Part shown: positions 41,956 to 52,079 of the stretch, one piece after another
Layout of the letters: each line of letters starts with the position of its first letter
How positions within the stretch are numbered: position 1 is the stretch's first letter
Source: Bacillus sp. BGMRC 2118
Lineage (GTDB): Bacteria > Bacillota > Bacilli > Bacillales > SA4
NCBI GenBank assembly: GCA_008364785.1
Contig: VTTJ01000006.1
Coordinates: forward strand, 186,001-250,000
DNA length: 64,000 nt
Reading direction: 5' to 3'
Translations under genes and position numbers: made by a program
Notes under the pieces: model-generated
What the model saw: the letters and a program-made list of their open reading frames with translations, nothing else
Told to the model about the DNA's origin: nothing
The model's database searches: none

Positions 41956-43201
41956 ATTTTGGATTATTTTACTTCATACGTATATGAATAAATTAAAGTC
42001 TAAGTCCTTTATCATTACGACAATCGTTACAGCATTATTTATTTTTGGAATAAGTAATTTGGAAAATATCATTAACTATTTTGATAAGGATGAAAAAACA
42101 ACGGTTTCCGTCATTGACGAAACAGGAGAAATACTTCCATTTTTAGAACAACAGGTTAAAGGTACAGATGATCAGTTAGTATTAGAAAAGTATGATGGTG
42201 TTCTAGAGCAGGCTGAAAAAGAGGTAACAGAAGGTAAATATGAAGGAGTCCTTACACTTTCATACAATGACGATGGGTTACCTAAAGGGACATACAAAGC
42301 TAATTCCATCACTAATTCTGATGCAACATTTACGATTCAAACAGCACTTCAACAAGTAAAGGTAGCACTTGCGACAAATCAATTAGGTTTAGACGAAGCA
42401 CAAATTGCCCAGCTTTATGAAGAAGTTGAGTTTGAAACAATAGCATTAGAAGAAAATGCTAAAACAGAAGAGGAACTCAATTCTGCAAGAGGTATTGTCT
42501 ATATTCTTCTATTCATGATTTATATGGCTGTTATTTTATATGCAAATATGATTGCAATGGAAGTTGCGACAGAAAAGTCATCGAGAGTTATGGAAATCTT
42601 AATTTCAAGTGTATCACCCGTTAAGCAAATGTTCGGGAAAATACTTGGAATTGCTTTATTGAGTATTACTCAGTTTACTGTGCTCTTAGTAGTTGGCTAT
42701 TTATCGATTAAACAAACGCTGGAAACAACAGATGAATCAGGTTTCTTGCAATTTGTAGGTCTCGATAATATCCCGGCCACAACCATTATTTATGCGGTTA
42801 TTTTCTTCATACTGGGGTATTTGTTATTTGCGACACTGGCTGCAGTACTCGGTTCTCTTGTAAGTCGAATCGAAGATGTACAGCAAATGATTACACCAAT
42901 GACTTTACTTGTTGTAGCAGCATTTATGATTGCGATGTTCGGATTAAGTGATCCAGAGAACTCTTTCATTACCATCACTTCATTTATTCCATTCTTTGCA
43001 CCAATGATCATGTTTCTCCGAGTAGGTATGCTAAATGTGCCTGGATGGGAAATTGCTCTTGGAATTGGATTGTTAGCAGCAACGATTATCCTGTTAGCTT
43101 TATTCGGTGCGAGAGTATACCGTGGTGGAGTTTTATTATATGATAAGTCTTCTTCATTTAAAGATGTGAAGAAGGCATTGCAGCTTACAAAGAAAGAATA
43201 A
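41948..43201 (+). CDS. yhaP: ABC exporter permease YhaP
   Basis: A 417-residue ABC-2 type permease (NatB-like): one N-terminal helix, an extracytoplasmic domain of about 150 residues, then about five helices from residue 180 on, with EVATEKSSRVMEILISSVSPVKQMFGK as the conserved cytosolic loop. ATG 41948 lies within the end of yhaQ and follows GGTAGGTG; the GTG at 41936 is inside that site. The pair is followed by a strong terminator. Confidence 0.85.
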   Translation: MNKFWIILLHTYMNKLKSKSFIITTIVTALFIFGISNLENIINYFDKDEKTTVSVIDETGEILPFLEQQVKGTDDQLVLEKYDGVLEQAEKEVTEGKYEGVLTLSYNDDGLPKGTYKANSITNSDATFTIQTALQQVKVALATNQLGLDEAQIAQLYEEVEFETIALEENAKTEEELNSARGIVYILLFMIYMAVILYANMIAMEVATEKSSRVMEILISSVSPVKQMFGKILGIALLSITQFTVLLVVGYLSIKQTLETTDESGFLQFVGLDNIPATTIIYAVIFFILGYLLFATLAAVLGSLVSRIEDVQQMITPMTLLVVAAFMIAMFGLSDPENSFITITSFIPFFAPMIMFLRVGMLNVPGWEIALGIGLLAATIILLALFGARVYRGGVLLYDKSSSFKDVKKALQLTKKE

Positions 43202-43229
43202 GATAGGTGCTTAGCACCTATCTTTTTTG
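43201..43229 (+). terminator. terminator of yhaQP
   Basis: AGATAGGTGC, loop TTA, GCACCTATCT then TTTTT. Confidence 0.85.
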
Positions 43230-43370
43230 TATTAGAAATCACAGAAAATCGTCTGAACCCCAGGAATTGGCGAGCCCAATCTATTCAGGCATATTTCGTG
43301 ACACTCCTTTATTTGTTTGATAGAATTACAACTTCTAACAAGAATATAGATACAAAAGGAGTTTTAAGGA

Positions 43371-44012
43371 ATGAATATTTTAGTTGTAAAAGCTAACGAC
43401 CGTCCGGCAACAGAAGGTGTTTCTAGTAGAATGTATGATACGTTCATGGAAACGATGAACGCTGCAGAGGGTGTAAATGTAACGACATATGATGTGTTCA
43501 CAGAAGATATGCCTTACCTAGGTCAAGATTTATTTAGCGCTTTTGGTAAAATGCAAAGCGGAGAAGAACTAACAGAAATAGAGCAGCGGTTAATTACCGC
43601 AAAGCAAAAAGCAATGGATGCATTAAGTGCTGCTGACGTAGTTGTATTTGCTTTTCCATTATGGAATTTAACGATTCCTGCAAGATTACACACGTTTATT
43701 GATTACGTGTATGCTGCAGGCTTTGCGTTCAAATATGACGCACAAGGGAACCTGATACAACTTATGACTGATAAAAAGGCTATTTTCCTAAATGCACGTG
43801 GTGGTATCTATTCAACACCAGAAGCAGCATCGAGTGAAATGGCTGTGAATTATATGCGCAATGTGTTCGGAGGAGTATTTGGTATGGAGATCATAGATGA
43901 AGTAATTATCGAAGGCCACAATGCGAATCCAAGCAAAGCCACAGAGATTATCGAACAAGGATTACAAAAAGTAACTCAGGTAGCTTCTAAATTAGCACTT
44001 CAAACTGTATAG
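43371..44012 (+). CDS. azoR: FMN-dependent NADH azoreductase
   Basis: A 213-residue flavodoxin-fold enzyme of the AzoR family (ILVVKANDRP; VFAFPLWNLTIPARLHTFIDYV; NARGGIYS). Such enzymes reduce quinones and azo compounds with NADH; B. subtilis AzoR1 and AzoR2 respond to thiol and quinone stress. Which one is orthologous is unclear, and the gene is not part of the B. subtilis yha order, so it is an insertion relative to that map. AAAAGGAG precedes the ATG. Confidence 0.87.
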   Translation: MNILVVKANDRPATEGVSSRMYDTFMETMNAAEGVNVTTYDVFTEDMPYLGQDLFSAFGKMQSGEELTEIEQRLITAKQKAMDALSAADVVVFAFPLWNLTIPARLHTFIDYVYAAGFAFKYDAQGNLIQLMTDKKAIFLNARGGIYSTPEAASSEMAVNYMRNVFGGVFGMEIIDEVIIEGHNANPSKATEIIEQGLQKVTQVASKLALQTV

Positions 44013-44067
44013 ATATCAAATAGAGTATTAACGAAGATAGGATTGACTTCGTTGATGCTCTTTTTTT

Positions 44068-44255
44068 AGGCTCTTTTATAAAACTTTGTTGCTCTTAGTA
44101 CAATTATTCTGGATGTACAACCAGTTTTAGAAGCAATTTGAGGTTGAATTAGAAAAGAGCAATTCTCTTTAATATATAGAAGTATCTTAATACTAATTTA
44201 AAATCCGGCTTCCTGAGATTTTTACGAAAAGCAACAATCTATACGAAAACAGCCT
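44068..44255 (-). mobile_element. MITE-like element, near-complete copy
   Basis: About 188 bases from AGGCTCTTTTATAAAAC to TATACGAAAACAGCCT, inverted relative to 62199. Central AAAAGAGCAATTCTCTTTAAT and AGGTTGAATT are the conserved core. It is flanked by runs of T on both sides. With a weak hairpin at 44030-44047 it fills the gap after azoR; no gene lies between 44013 and 44356. Confidence 0.78.
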
Positions 44256-44356
44256 TTTTTTATAGTTTAAAGGATTTTCAATATTTTCCTAGAATGTGTG
44301 AAGTACTAACGAAAGTAGGAAATTGAATAAATACGAGGAATAACGGGAGGCTTAGC

Positions 44357-44572
44357 TTGAAGAATAATAAGTTACGAATTGTATGGATTATACCGAATAT
44401 TTTTTGTTATGTAATGGCTTTAGGATGTACAATCTTTATACTCCTATATGCAGAGGAGTTAGCCGAGATTAATAGACTAGTTCTATATATGTTGCTAACA
44501 ATCGCTGTATATACCGTATCAATTATAGGTAGTTATAGAATTGTATCATGGATAAAAGAAGGGAAAATGTGA
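44357..44572 (+). CDS. small two-helix membrane protein
   Basis: A 71-residue protein with two hydrophobic helices (about residues 8-29 and 41-61) and a short basic tail. I do not recognise a family. The start is a TTG following GGGAGGC. A hairpin after the stop (44573-44600) supports a real transcription unit. Confidence 0.55.
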   Translation: MKNNKLRIVWIIPNIFCYVMALGCTIFILLYAEELAEINRLVLYMLLTIAVYTVSIIGSYRIVSWIKEGKM

Positions 44573-44600
44573 AGAGGTAGCATAACAACAACGCTACCTC
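44573..44600 (+). terminator. hairpin after the small membrane protein gene
   Basis: AGAGGTAGC and GCTACCTCT around an 11-base loop; the following CTCTAT is a poor T tract, so termination is uncertain. Confidence 0.5.
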
Positions 44601-44601
44601 T

Positions 44602-44657
44602 CTCTATGTCTAGTAGTAACTAAATACTAAAGTAAAAATCTTTACGAAATCAGCCTT
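44602..44657 (-). mobile_element. MITE-like element, end fragment
   Basis: TCTAGTAGTAACTAAATACTAAAGTAAAAATC joined to TTTACGAAATCAGCCTT: the left-end third of the family element in inverted orientation, with a short internal deletion. It abuts the end of the DUF1272 gene. Confidence 0.6.
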
Positions 44658-44658
44658 T

Positions 44659-44850
44659 TTATAAGGTACAAGTATTTTCTGGCTTTCTCGGTCTTCTCAC
44701 TAATTCTCCACCACAATTTGGACAAATGTAGTTCATCTTCTCTGTGCAAGGTGAACAAAATGTACACTCATGAACACAAATATATGCTGTAGCTTTGTCT
44801 TCAATGTGACCATTGCATTTTTCACAGGTTCCTCTCATTTCAAGTGCCAT
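44659..44850 (-). CDS. DUF1272 zinc-ribbon protein
   Basis: A 63-residue protein with four cysteine pairs (CEKC, CVHEC, CSPC, CPNCGGELVRRPRKP). This pattern is DUF1272, a small zinc-ribbon family common in proteobacteria. No function is known. It is not in the B. subtilis gene order, so it is probably acquired. Its 3' end touches a MITE-like fragment. Confidence 0.8.
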   Translation of the reverse strand: MALEMRGTCEKCNGHIEDKATAYICVHECTFCSPCTEKMNYICPNCGGELVRRPRKPENTCTL

Positions 44851-45119
44851 AACATATTCCTTCTTCCTTATCTAGTATATGGAGAATTATAACATGACTT
44901 CTAACGTTGATAAGGACCAGTTGTACAAAAAAAGAAGGTATCAGAATACCTTTATCAAATCACTGATTACATAACAACGTGAATCAAATTCTGAAGGAAA
45001 TATGTAATTTTTTTTCAAACATAAATTCTGTTGTTTTTTCGATGTTTATAAGAACGTGCATTCGTATTTGTAAAGTGGTACAATATGGTCACATATAAGG
45101 AAAAAGGAAGTGAAGGAAA

Positions 45120-46349
45120 TTGTCACGTGTATCGTTTATCCACACCGCCGATTTACACTTGGATAGTCCTTTTATTGGTTTAAGAAATTTACCTCAGAAA
45201 ATACTCCAGAGAGTTCAAGAGAGTACGTTTGTTTCATTAAAAAGGATCATTGATTATGCCATTTTGAAAAGAGTTGACTTTATCCTCATATCAGGGGACT
45301 TATATGACTCCAAACAACGTAGCTTAAAAGCACAAATTCGTTTGAGAGATGAAATGAAACGGCTTGAAAAGGAAGGAATTGTAGCATACATTATTCATGG
45401 AAATCATGATCCTTTAAATGGGTCGTGGTTAGATTTAGATTGGCCGAGCAATGTCCATTTCTTCAATGATAAAGCAGAGGCAATACCGTTTTATAAAAAT
45501 GGTCAAGTAGAGGCTTATATTTATGGGTACAGCTACCCAACAAGAGATGTTACCGAAAATATAGCGATAAAGTATGAAAGAGAGAAAGCTGAATGTTTTC
45601 ATATTGGACTACTTCATGGAACAATCTCCAGCAATACCGAACATGTTCCATATGCTCCATTCCTTTTAAAAGATTTGCAAGATAAAGGGTTTGACTATTG
45701 GGCATTAGGACATATCCATCAAAGGCAGGTATTGTCTGATTCTCCTCCCATTGTATACCCAGGGAATATACAAGGTCGTCATAAAAAAGAAGAAGGACCA
45801 AAGGGCTGTATGTATGTTGAACTGACAGAAGAATCATCAGATTTATCTTTTTGGGAAACCTGTGATGTACTTTGGGAAAGTATCGAGGTCTCGATATGTG
45901 ATGAATCAACGATCGATCAACTACTTCAAGCATGCCAGGAAAAGGTAGAGGAAAAGAGAAAACAGCATCAGGGTGTACTTGTCAATTTACTAATCACTGG
46001 GACTGGAAATTTATCTAGTTCCCTACAGAGTGACGAAGTAATAGAGGATATCGTTACGAGTCTCCAAGAAATAGAGGAGAATAGAGAAGATTTTGTTTAT
46101 GTCTATACATATAAAAATCAAACGACATCTATTCAGAATCTAGAGAAATGGAAGAACGAAGAGCATTTTATTGGAGATTTAGTAAAACACACTGAGGATT
46201 ACAATGGATTTGAAGATGCGTTATCTACTTTATATCAGCATCGGCACGTAAGAAAATTTATAAAACCGTTAACAGATGATGAAAAGCAAGAATTACTAAA
46301 GGAAGCAGAATCTTGGATGATGCATGAGCTGTTAAGCAGTGGAAAATAG
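45120..46349 (+). CDS. yhaO: SbcD-like metallophosphoesterase YhaO
   Basis: A 409-residue calcineurin-like phosphoesterase. Metal-binding motifs appear in order: HTADLHLDSPF, GDLYDS, IHGNHD, LLHGT and LGHIHQ. It is related to the Mre11/SbcD nucleases; B. subtilis YhaO is the partner of YhaN. The start is a TTG after GAAGGA. Only 11 bases separate it from yhaN, so the two are a nuclease-ATPase pair expected to process DNA ends. Confidence 0.87.
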   Translation: MSRVSFIHTADLHLDSPFIGLRNLPQKILQRVQESTFVSLKRIIDYAILKRVDFILISGDLYDSKQRSLKAQIRLRDEMKRLEKEGIVAYIIHGNHDPLNGSWLDLDWPSNVHFFNDKAEAIPFYKNGQVEAYIYGYSYPTRDVTENIAIKYEREKAECFHIGLLHGTISSNTEHVPYAPFLLKDLQDKGFDYWALGHIHQRQVLSDSPPIVYPGNIQGRHKKEEGPKGCMYVELTEESSDLSFWETCDVLWESIEVSICDESTIDQLLQACQEKVEEKRKQHQGVLVNLLITGTGNLSSSLQSDEVIEDIVTSLQEIEENREDFVYVYTYKNQTTSIQNLEKWKNEEHFIGDLVKHTEDYNGFEDALSTLYQHRHVRKFIKPLTDDEKQELLKEAESWMMHELLSSGK

Positions 46350-46360
46350 GAGGTAGGACC

Positions 46361-49300
46361 TTGTATATTCAATCACTACATATATATGGGTATGGGAAGA
46401 TCATAGATCAGCAGTTTCATGTAAATAATGGATTACATGTATTTTATGGAGAGAATGAAGCGGGTAAATCAACGATTCTTTCATTTATTCATAGTATTCT
46501 ATTTGGATTTCCAACAAAAGTACAGGCTGAGAATCGGTATGAACCGAAAACCGGTGTAAAGTATGGGGGAAAGATTACGATCCATACAGATAGACACAGA
46601 ACTGTAACGATTGAGAGAATAGCTGGAAAATCAACAGGTGATGTAACTGTATACTTTGAAGATGGACAAGTAGGGAAAGACACTGAATTAAACGAATTGC
46701 TACATGGTATGGATAAGCAAATCTTCACTTCAATCTACTCTTTCGGAATGAAGGGTCTCCAAGATATTCACTCTCTAAAAGAAGATGATTTAAATAACTT
46801 TCTGTTCTCATCAAGTGTACTTGGAAATGAACAAGTAGCTGAACTAGAGAAACGAATTATAAAGGAAATGGATCAGCTGTTTAAACCTAGCGGAAAGAAA
46901 CCTGAAATTAACCAAGAAATTGAGAAATTAACAGCGTTTTCCAATCGGGTCTCTGAAGCAAAGCAACAAATAGAAACCTATCAGTACTTAAACGAAGAAG
47001 AACAAAAGCTCGAAGAAAAGCTAACATCAGTAAAGAAGCAACTCGTAGTGTTTAGAGAGATTACGAGAAAACTTCAATTATTTGAACAGTACGACCCGTA
47101 TCGTGTTGAATATACGATGATTGAAGGACAGCAAGAAAAGTTACAGGGGTATTCCTCTTTCCCACCAGAAGGTATAAAACGATTAGAATTAATTCTAGGA
47201 AATTTATTACCACTTCAAGCAAGAGAAGAAGTAGTTGAAACAGAATTAGCTGAGATTCATTCGAAAATAAGTATGCTTACGATTAATGAACAACTGTTGC
47301 AGCTTGAAGGGGAAATCAAAGAAATTGCACTGAAGTTACACTTACATGAAGAAGATAAATCTAGTCTTGAGAGAATCCAGGCTAAGATCAACTTCTTGCA
47401 TGATGATATCCTTTCAGTGAAGGCTTCTTTAGGGATCAATAGTAGTAATGAACAATTAGTAGAACTAGACTTTACACTATCTCGAAAAGAGAAACTAAGA
47501 AGAGAAATAAAACAGTATGAAGATGCTCTTTATAACAAGGAAGTGTTAATTAGAAAACAAGAAGAAGCCACTGAAAAATTAGAGCGCATAAGTCATACAA
47601 TCAATCAGTATGAACAACAACTCCTGCCTCAAGATGAAAGAGACAAGTTAGAAGCGGTTTGTGAGCATACGAAGAATCCTGTTTTAGATAAAGTTACAGT
47701 TCAAACAAAACTGAGTAATATAACGAATCAACTTATGAATTACAAGAGAAGAGCTGAATTGGGGAAAAAAGTAAGCTTTTTTCTACTGATTCCTCTTTTT
47801 CTCCTCACATTACTAATTGGGATTTTAAACGTCAGTGGAGAACTATTTATTGGGATAACATTCATTGTCATATCTGGAATTTTAGCTTTAATGACAATCT
47901 TTACTCCGAGAATTCTTCGTGAACCTGCACTACTGAAGATGTTACAGCATGATAAAGTAGAACTCGAAAAACAACTAATGGATATTGAGGAGTATGAGAA
48001 AGTAGTAGTAAGCAATCAAGGAGTTATGCATTCACAGCAGCTACTAGATAGAGATCATCAGCTAAAGCAGCTTCTTCAGCAAGATAAACTGATTCAAGCT
48101 CAACTTGAAAAGGAAGTAGATGGGTATATTGATCAATTAGAAGCTATGGAACAAGAGTATCATGAGATTTCCTTTCAACTTGAAAAGAGTAAAGAAAGAC
48201 TGTTCATTCCGAAAGAATATAGTCACGGCACAACATTAACCGTTTATGAACATCTTGAACAACTTGCTTCTAAAATAAAGGAACTACAGCAACAAGTTAT
48301 CGAGATGGAGAACCTTAAAGAACGAATTGCAGCATTTGAGAAGCAGTATAAATTCGTACAAGACAAGGCTGGTCTTTTCCTTCCACCACTTCTCTTACTA
48401 GATACAGTAGAAAAGGAAAAAGAAAAGGAAAGACAGCTAGAAGCTCTAAAGGAAAAAGAAGCAGATATACAACATAATCTAGCTTTAATTAGGCAAGAAG
48501 TTACTTATTATCATACTGAGCTCAAAAAGCTGTTTGACGCTGCGAATACTGATGGAGAAGAAGCGTACAGAAGGAAGGCGAATCTCCATTCAGAATGGGT
48601 TAATTTCCAAACAAGAAAAGAAGCAATAATGGATAAGATTAAGTTAATTTTAAATAATGATGAACAGTTAGAGAACGAACTAGAACTTCAGCAGGACCTG
48701 TTTCGTAAACAATTAGAAGAAAGAGAATCTCTCGCAAAGCAATATAAAGAATACGAGGATAAAGAAGAGGAATTGCGAAAATTATTAGCAGAAGTTGTTG
48801 TACAAAAAACTCAATTAGAGCAAAGTGGAACATACTCACAATTAGTTCATCAATTTGAAGTCATGAAAACAGAATTTACAAATTTAGCTAGGAAATGGGC
48901 GAAACTCTCAATCGCAAAAGATTTAATTACCAAGACGAAACATTACTATCAGCATGTAAGATTACCCTCTGTTATGAAGAAGGCTGAAGAATATTTTCGT
49001 TTACTAACTGCCAATGAATATCATAAGCTATTTGCTCCACAAGATCAGGGAAGCTTTATTGTGGAACGGAACGATGGGACGAGATTTTCACCACAAGAAC
49101 TGAGCCAAGGCACAACGGAACAACTTTTTTTATCGTTACGTCTTGCCCTGGCAGAAAGCTACCAAACACCGATCACGTTCCCAATCTTCATTGATGATAG
49201 CTTTGTAAATTTTGATGAAGCGAGAAGATATATTACCTTAAAGCTACTAAAGAAACTGTCAAGTAACCGGCAAATCGTGTTTTTTACTTGTCATAAAGAG

Positions 49301-49366
49301 ATGGTCGATCAGTTGAATGCTGTGACATTTACAAACTTATCCTCTATGAAAGTTCCGTTAAGTTAA
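46361..49366 (+). CDS. yhaN: SbcC/Rad50-like AAA ATPase YhaN
   Basis: A 1001-residue SMC-type ATPase: N-terminal Walker A YGENEAGKST (about residue 29-38), two long coiled-coil arms, and a C-terminal ABC-type signature LSQGTTEQLFLSLRLALAE with Walker B ITFPIFIDDSFVNFD. Unusual for the family, the middle (about residues 468-512) holds two hydrophobic segments that look like a membrane hairpin, so the protein may be membrane attached. TTG start after GGAGGTAGG. B. subtilis YhaN is about 960 residues. Confidence 0.86.
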   Translation: MYIQSLHIYGYGKIIDQQFHVNNGLHVFYGENEAGKSTILSFIHSILFGFPTKVQAENRYEPKTGVKYGGKITIHTDRHRTVTIERIAGKSTGDVTVYFEDGQVGKDTELNELLHGMDKQIFTSIYSFGMKGLQDIHSLKEDDLNNFLFSSSVLGNEQVAELEKRIIKEMDQLFKPSGKKPEINQEIEKLTAFSNRVSEAKQQIETYQYLNEEEQKLEEKLTSVKKQLVVFREITRKLQLFEQYDPYRVEYTMIEGQQEKLQGYSSFPPEGIKRLELILGNLLPLQAREEVVETELAEIHSKISMLTINEQLLQLEGEIKEIALKLHLHEEDKSSLERIQAKINFLHDDILSVKASLGINSSNEQLVELDFTLSRKEKLRREIKQYEDALYNKEVLIRKQEEATEKLERISHTINQYEQQLLPQDERDKLEAVCEHTKNPVLDKVTVQTKLSNITNQLMNYKRRAELGKKVSFFLLIPLFLLTLLIGILNVSGELFIGITFIVISGILALMTIFTPRILREPALLKMLQHDKVELEKQLMDIEEYEKVVVSNQGVMHSQQLLDRDHQLKQLLQQDKLIQAQLEKEVDGYIDQLEAMEQEYHEISFQLEKSKERLFIPKEYSHGTTLTVYEHLEQLASKIKELQQQVIEMENLKERIAAFEKQYKFVQDKAGLFLPPLLLLDTVEKEKEKERQLEALKEKEADIQHNLALIRQEVTYYHTELKKLFDAANTDGEEAYRRKANLHSEWVNFQTRKEAIMDKIKLILNNDEQLENELELQQDLFRKQLEERESLAKQYKEYEDKEEELRKLLAEVVVQKTQLEQSGTYSQLVHQFEVMKTEFTNLARKWAKLSIAKDLITKTKHYYQHVRLPSVMKKAEEYFRLLTANEYHKLFAPQDQGSFIVERNDGTRFSPQELSQGTTEQLFLSLRLALAESYQTPITFPIFIDDSFVNFDEARRYITLKLLKKLSSNRQIVFFTCHKEMVDQLNAVTFTNLSSMKVPLS

Positions 49367-49450
49367 TTGGGTAGTGTAAGTGAAAATTAATCGTACTGAT
49401 TGGCAAAAAGCAAAGATCCATAATCTCTCAAAGAATAAGAAAAATGAGTA

Positions 49451-49459
49451 TGCTATAAT
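49451..49459 (+). promoter_or_regulatory. extended -10 promoter element before yhaM
   Basis: TGCTATAAT, an extended -10 with perfect TATAAT, 40 bases before the yhaM start. No convincing -35 is seen. It could give yhaM its own transcription in addition to readthrough from yhaON. Confidence 0.5.
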
Positions 49460-49498
49460 AATAGAAATAAAAACTCCACTTTACAGGGGGAAAAGAAT

Positions 49499-50443
49499 AT
49501 GTCAAAAGGGATCGTATTTTACGATGTTGGCGAACAAATTGATGTGTATTTACTCGTTAAATCCTGCACGAAGGGTATTGCAAGTAATGGAAAACCGTTC
49601 TTAACATTAATATTGCAGGACCAAACTGGTGATATCGAGGCAAAGCTATGGGATTGTACTCCAGACAGCGAACAATTATATAAAGCGCAAAGTATAGTAA
49701 AGGTTTATGGTGATATTCACAGCTACCGTGGGAAAAATCAGCTAAAGCTTAGAAGCATAAGACCTACGAATGAGAGTGATTCTGTTAACATTTCTGACTT
49801 TTTGGAAGTGGCACCACTAGCACAAGATGAAATGATGTCTAAAATTACTCAATATATATTTGAAATGAAGAACCCGAATATCCAACGAATTACTAGACAT
49901 CTAGTTAGAAAATATCAGGAGTCCTTTTTGGAATATCCTGCTGCGACAAAGAATCATCATGAATTTGTTTCAGGATTAGCTTATCATGTTGTGTCTATGT
50001 TAGATTTAGCAAAAGTCATAGCAGGACTGTATCCGTCTTTAGACACGGATTTATTGTATTCAGGAGTGATTCTTCATGATTTAGGAAAGGTAATGGAACT
50101 ATCAGGTCCAATTGCGACGGTCTACACAACTGAAGGAAATCTGTTGGGTCATATTACCATTATGGTGAACGAAATTGGAAAAGCTGCTGAGGAATTAGGC
50201 ATTAAGGGTGAAGAGGTGACAGTCCTTCAACATATGGTACTCAGTCATCATGGAAAAGCTGAATGGGGCAGTCCAAAACCACCTATGATTAAAGAAGCAG
50301 AAATTTTGCATTACATTGACAATTTAGATGCAAAGATGAATATGTTAGATCGCGCATTAGAGCGTGTAAAACCTGGGGAATTCTCAGATCGAGTATTTGC
50401 TCTGGAAAATCGCTCATTCTACAAGCCGACGTTTCATAATTAG
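49499..50443 (+). CDS. yhaM: 3'-5' exoribonuclease YhaM
   Basis: A 314-residue protein, exactly the B. subtilis length. An N-terminal OB-fold nucleic-acid domain (about 15-100; [15 protein letters not shown]) is followed by an HD-type hydrolase domain with [14 protein letters not shown] and [10 protein letters not shown] as metal ligands. YhaM degrades RNA and single-stranded DNA from the 3' end. ATG follows AGGGGGAAAAG. Confidence 0.92.
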   Translation: MSKGIVFYDVGEQIDVYLLVKSCTKGIASNGKPFLTLILQDQTGDIEAKLWDCTPDSEQLYKAQSIVKVYGDIHSYRGKNQLKLRSIRPTNESDSVNISDFLEVAPLAQDEMMSKITQYIFEMKNPNIQRITRHLVRKYQESFLEYPAATKNHHEFVSGLAYHVVSMLDLAKVIAGLYPSLDTDLLYSGVILHDLGKVMELSGPIATVYTTEGNLLGHITIMVNEIGKAAEELGIKGEEVTVLQHMVLSHHGKAEWGSPKPPMIKEAEILHYIDNLDAKMNMLDRALERVKPGEFSDRVFALENRSFYKPTFHN

Positions 50444-50520
50444 ATTCATGGTCATATTGCCGTTTTTCGTCGCATATATTTTCCCATAATGAACACTCGT
50501 TTTGAAAGGGGAAATGACCA

Positions 50521-50736
50521 ATGATCACAGTTCCTTGGTGGATATATGTAGTGATTACAGGAGTAGGCGTTAGCGGTGTAATGATGGTGAAAACAGGTAA
50601 AAGGGAACGTGAGATGAGACAATTTTACATTGAACGAGAAGGTCAAGTCTTTATGGAACGTATGAAACACGAGCGTGAAAAAAGACAACAACAAGAACAG
50701 AGACCTGAAGAAATTGAAATTAAAGCTGCAAATTAA
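50521..50736 (+). CDS. yhaL: sporulation protein YhaL
   Basis: A 71-residue protein: one N-terminal membrane helix (about residues 4-23) then a highly charged, Glu/Arg/Gln-rich helix. This matches the Spore_YhaL family; B. subtilis YhaL is 70 residues and is made under sporulation control. AAAGGGGAAATGA precedes the ATG. It sits between yhaM and prsA as in B. subtilis. Confidence 0.88.
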   Translation: MITVPWWIYVVITGVGVSGVMMVKTGKREREMRQFYIEREGQVFMERMKHEREKRQQQEQRPEEIEIKAAN

Positions 50737-50745
50737 AGAAAGAGG

Positions 50746-50775
50746 CTGACATCTTTAGAAGATGTCAGTTTTTTT
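50746..50775 (+). terminator. terminator after yhaL
   Basis: CTGACATCTT, loop TAG, AAGATGTCAG then seven T. Confidence 0.85.
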
Positions 50776-50794
50776 ACGATCATTAAACAAAATA

Positions 50795-50824
50795 AAACAG
50801 ACTTACGCAACGTAAGTCCGTTTT
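50795..50824 (-). terminator. terminator of prsA
   Basis: On the minus strand AAACGGACTTACG and CGTAAGTCTGTTT form a stem with one mismatch, followed by TATTTTG. Confidence 0.75.
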
Positions 50825-50827
50825 ATC

Positions 50828-51712
50828 TTATTTCTTTTCTTCTGTTTCTGCTTCTTTTACTTCAAATATTTTTTCTAAATCTTTGTCTTTTACCTTAACT
50901 TTTGCGTCTTTTAGTTCCTCTAGTACCATAGGCTCCACCTGATTGAAATCAACTTTGCTTCTTGCTAACTCAAGCTTCAGTTCTTCCTTCATTTCATCCA
51001 AAGGCTTTAGTTCTTTCTTGTCCGTTAACTTAATAATATGGAAACCATGAGTTGACTGAACAGGTCCACTTATTTCTCCAACTTTAAGTGCATATGCAGC
51101 TTCTTCAAATTCTGGAACCATTACACCAGCACCGAAGAAATCTAAATCCCCGCCGTTGTCCTTAGAACCTGGATCTGTAGAATATTCTTTTGCTAAATCC
51201 TCGAACTTTGCACCTTCATCAAGCTTCTTCTTAACTTCATTAGCTGTTGCTTCATCGGCAACAAGGATATGAGATGCTCTAATTTCAGGCTTAAGAGTAC
51301 TATAATGTTCTTCGATTTCTTTGTCTGTTACTTTAATATCTTTTAAAGCCATTTTTTCTTGTAATAAACCGATCTTCATTGTTTCTTTTAATTGTTCTTC
51401 TGTTGTAAATCCGCTTTGTTGAAGAACCATTTCGAATTGATCACCGTATTGAGTTTTTAGGTTGTCCACTTCTTTTTGAACTTCTTCGTCTGTTACTTCA
51501 TATTTTTCGCTTAATACAGTGCTATACACGAGTTCACGAAGAACTTGCTCACCATATCGATCCTTCATTGCTTCATATAATTGCTCTTTTGTAATATCTC
51601 CTGCAGCTGATTCAACAACTACTTCTGAGTCGGCACTTTCTGCATCATTATTGCACGCTGTTAGAGCTAATACACCTGCAGAAATGGTTAGGGCAAGTAC
51701 AACTTTCTTCAT
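50828..51712 (-). CDS. prsA: peptidyl-prolyl isomerase lipoprotein PrsA
   Basis: A 294-residue extracytoplasmic foldase. Signal peptide with lipobox LTAC (Cys20); N- and C-terminal chaperone-like regions flank a parvulin (PpiC) domain (about 135-225: IRASHILVADE, GGDLDFFGAGVMVPEFEEAA, STHGFHIIKL). PrsA is anchored outside the membrane and folds secreted proteins. The ATG at 51712 follows AGGAG; the frame from 51721 does not fit a signal peptide better. Confidence 0.93.
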   Translation of the reverse strand: MKKVVLALTISAGVLALTACNNDAESADSEVVVESAAGDITKEQLYEAMKDRYGEQVLRELVYSTVLSEKYEVTDEEVQKEVDNLKTQYGDQFEMVLQQSGFTTEEQLKETMKIGLLQEKMALKDIKVTDKEIEEHYSTLKPEIRASHILVADEATANEVKKKLDEGAKFEDLAKEYSTDPGSKDNGGDLDFFGAGVMVPEFEEAAYALKVGEISGPVQSTHGFHIIKLTDKKELKPLDEMKEELKLELARSKVDFNQVEPMVLEELKDAKVKVKDKDLEKIFEVKEAETEEKK

Positions 51713-52079
51713 AGCTAACACTCCTATTATGTAAATAATTTGTAGTTCATTTTGAACGGTATATGTAAAAAGCTACACCAACATTTGGTATTATCATGTC
51801 CAAAAAAGCTACATTCATAACTATACCATATATTTGAAAAGAGGTAATACCAAAAACCACTGTTTTTCTCCCATATCCGTCAAATGATTCACATAGAATG
51901 ATTGATTGTAGTTTCTAAATAACTAGGCATTAGCCTCTTTATGAATAAAAATGTGCAAAACCGGGACATTCGTTTAGTCAAAAGTAGGTTGTCCTCTATA
52001 CAATGTAGTAAGCCTAAAGGAAAAACGTTAGGCCAGTAAGAAATAGATGACGATAACAAAGTCAAAGGAGGTAATTTGA
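51713..52079. other. gap between prsA and the tiny spore genes
   Basis: About 370 bases with no gene I can support. It should contain the prsA promoter (minus strand) and a promoter for the sscA-like genes; TATACAAT near 51996 loosely resembles a sigma-E -10 but no matching -35 is convincing. Confidence 0.4.

Noticed and set aside
49380..49604. A 74-residue ORF between yhaN and yhaM
   Set aside because: It overlaps the yhaM start in another frame and lacks a family match; a promoter and ribosome site for yhaM lie inside it.
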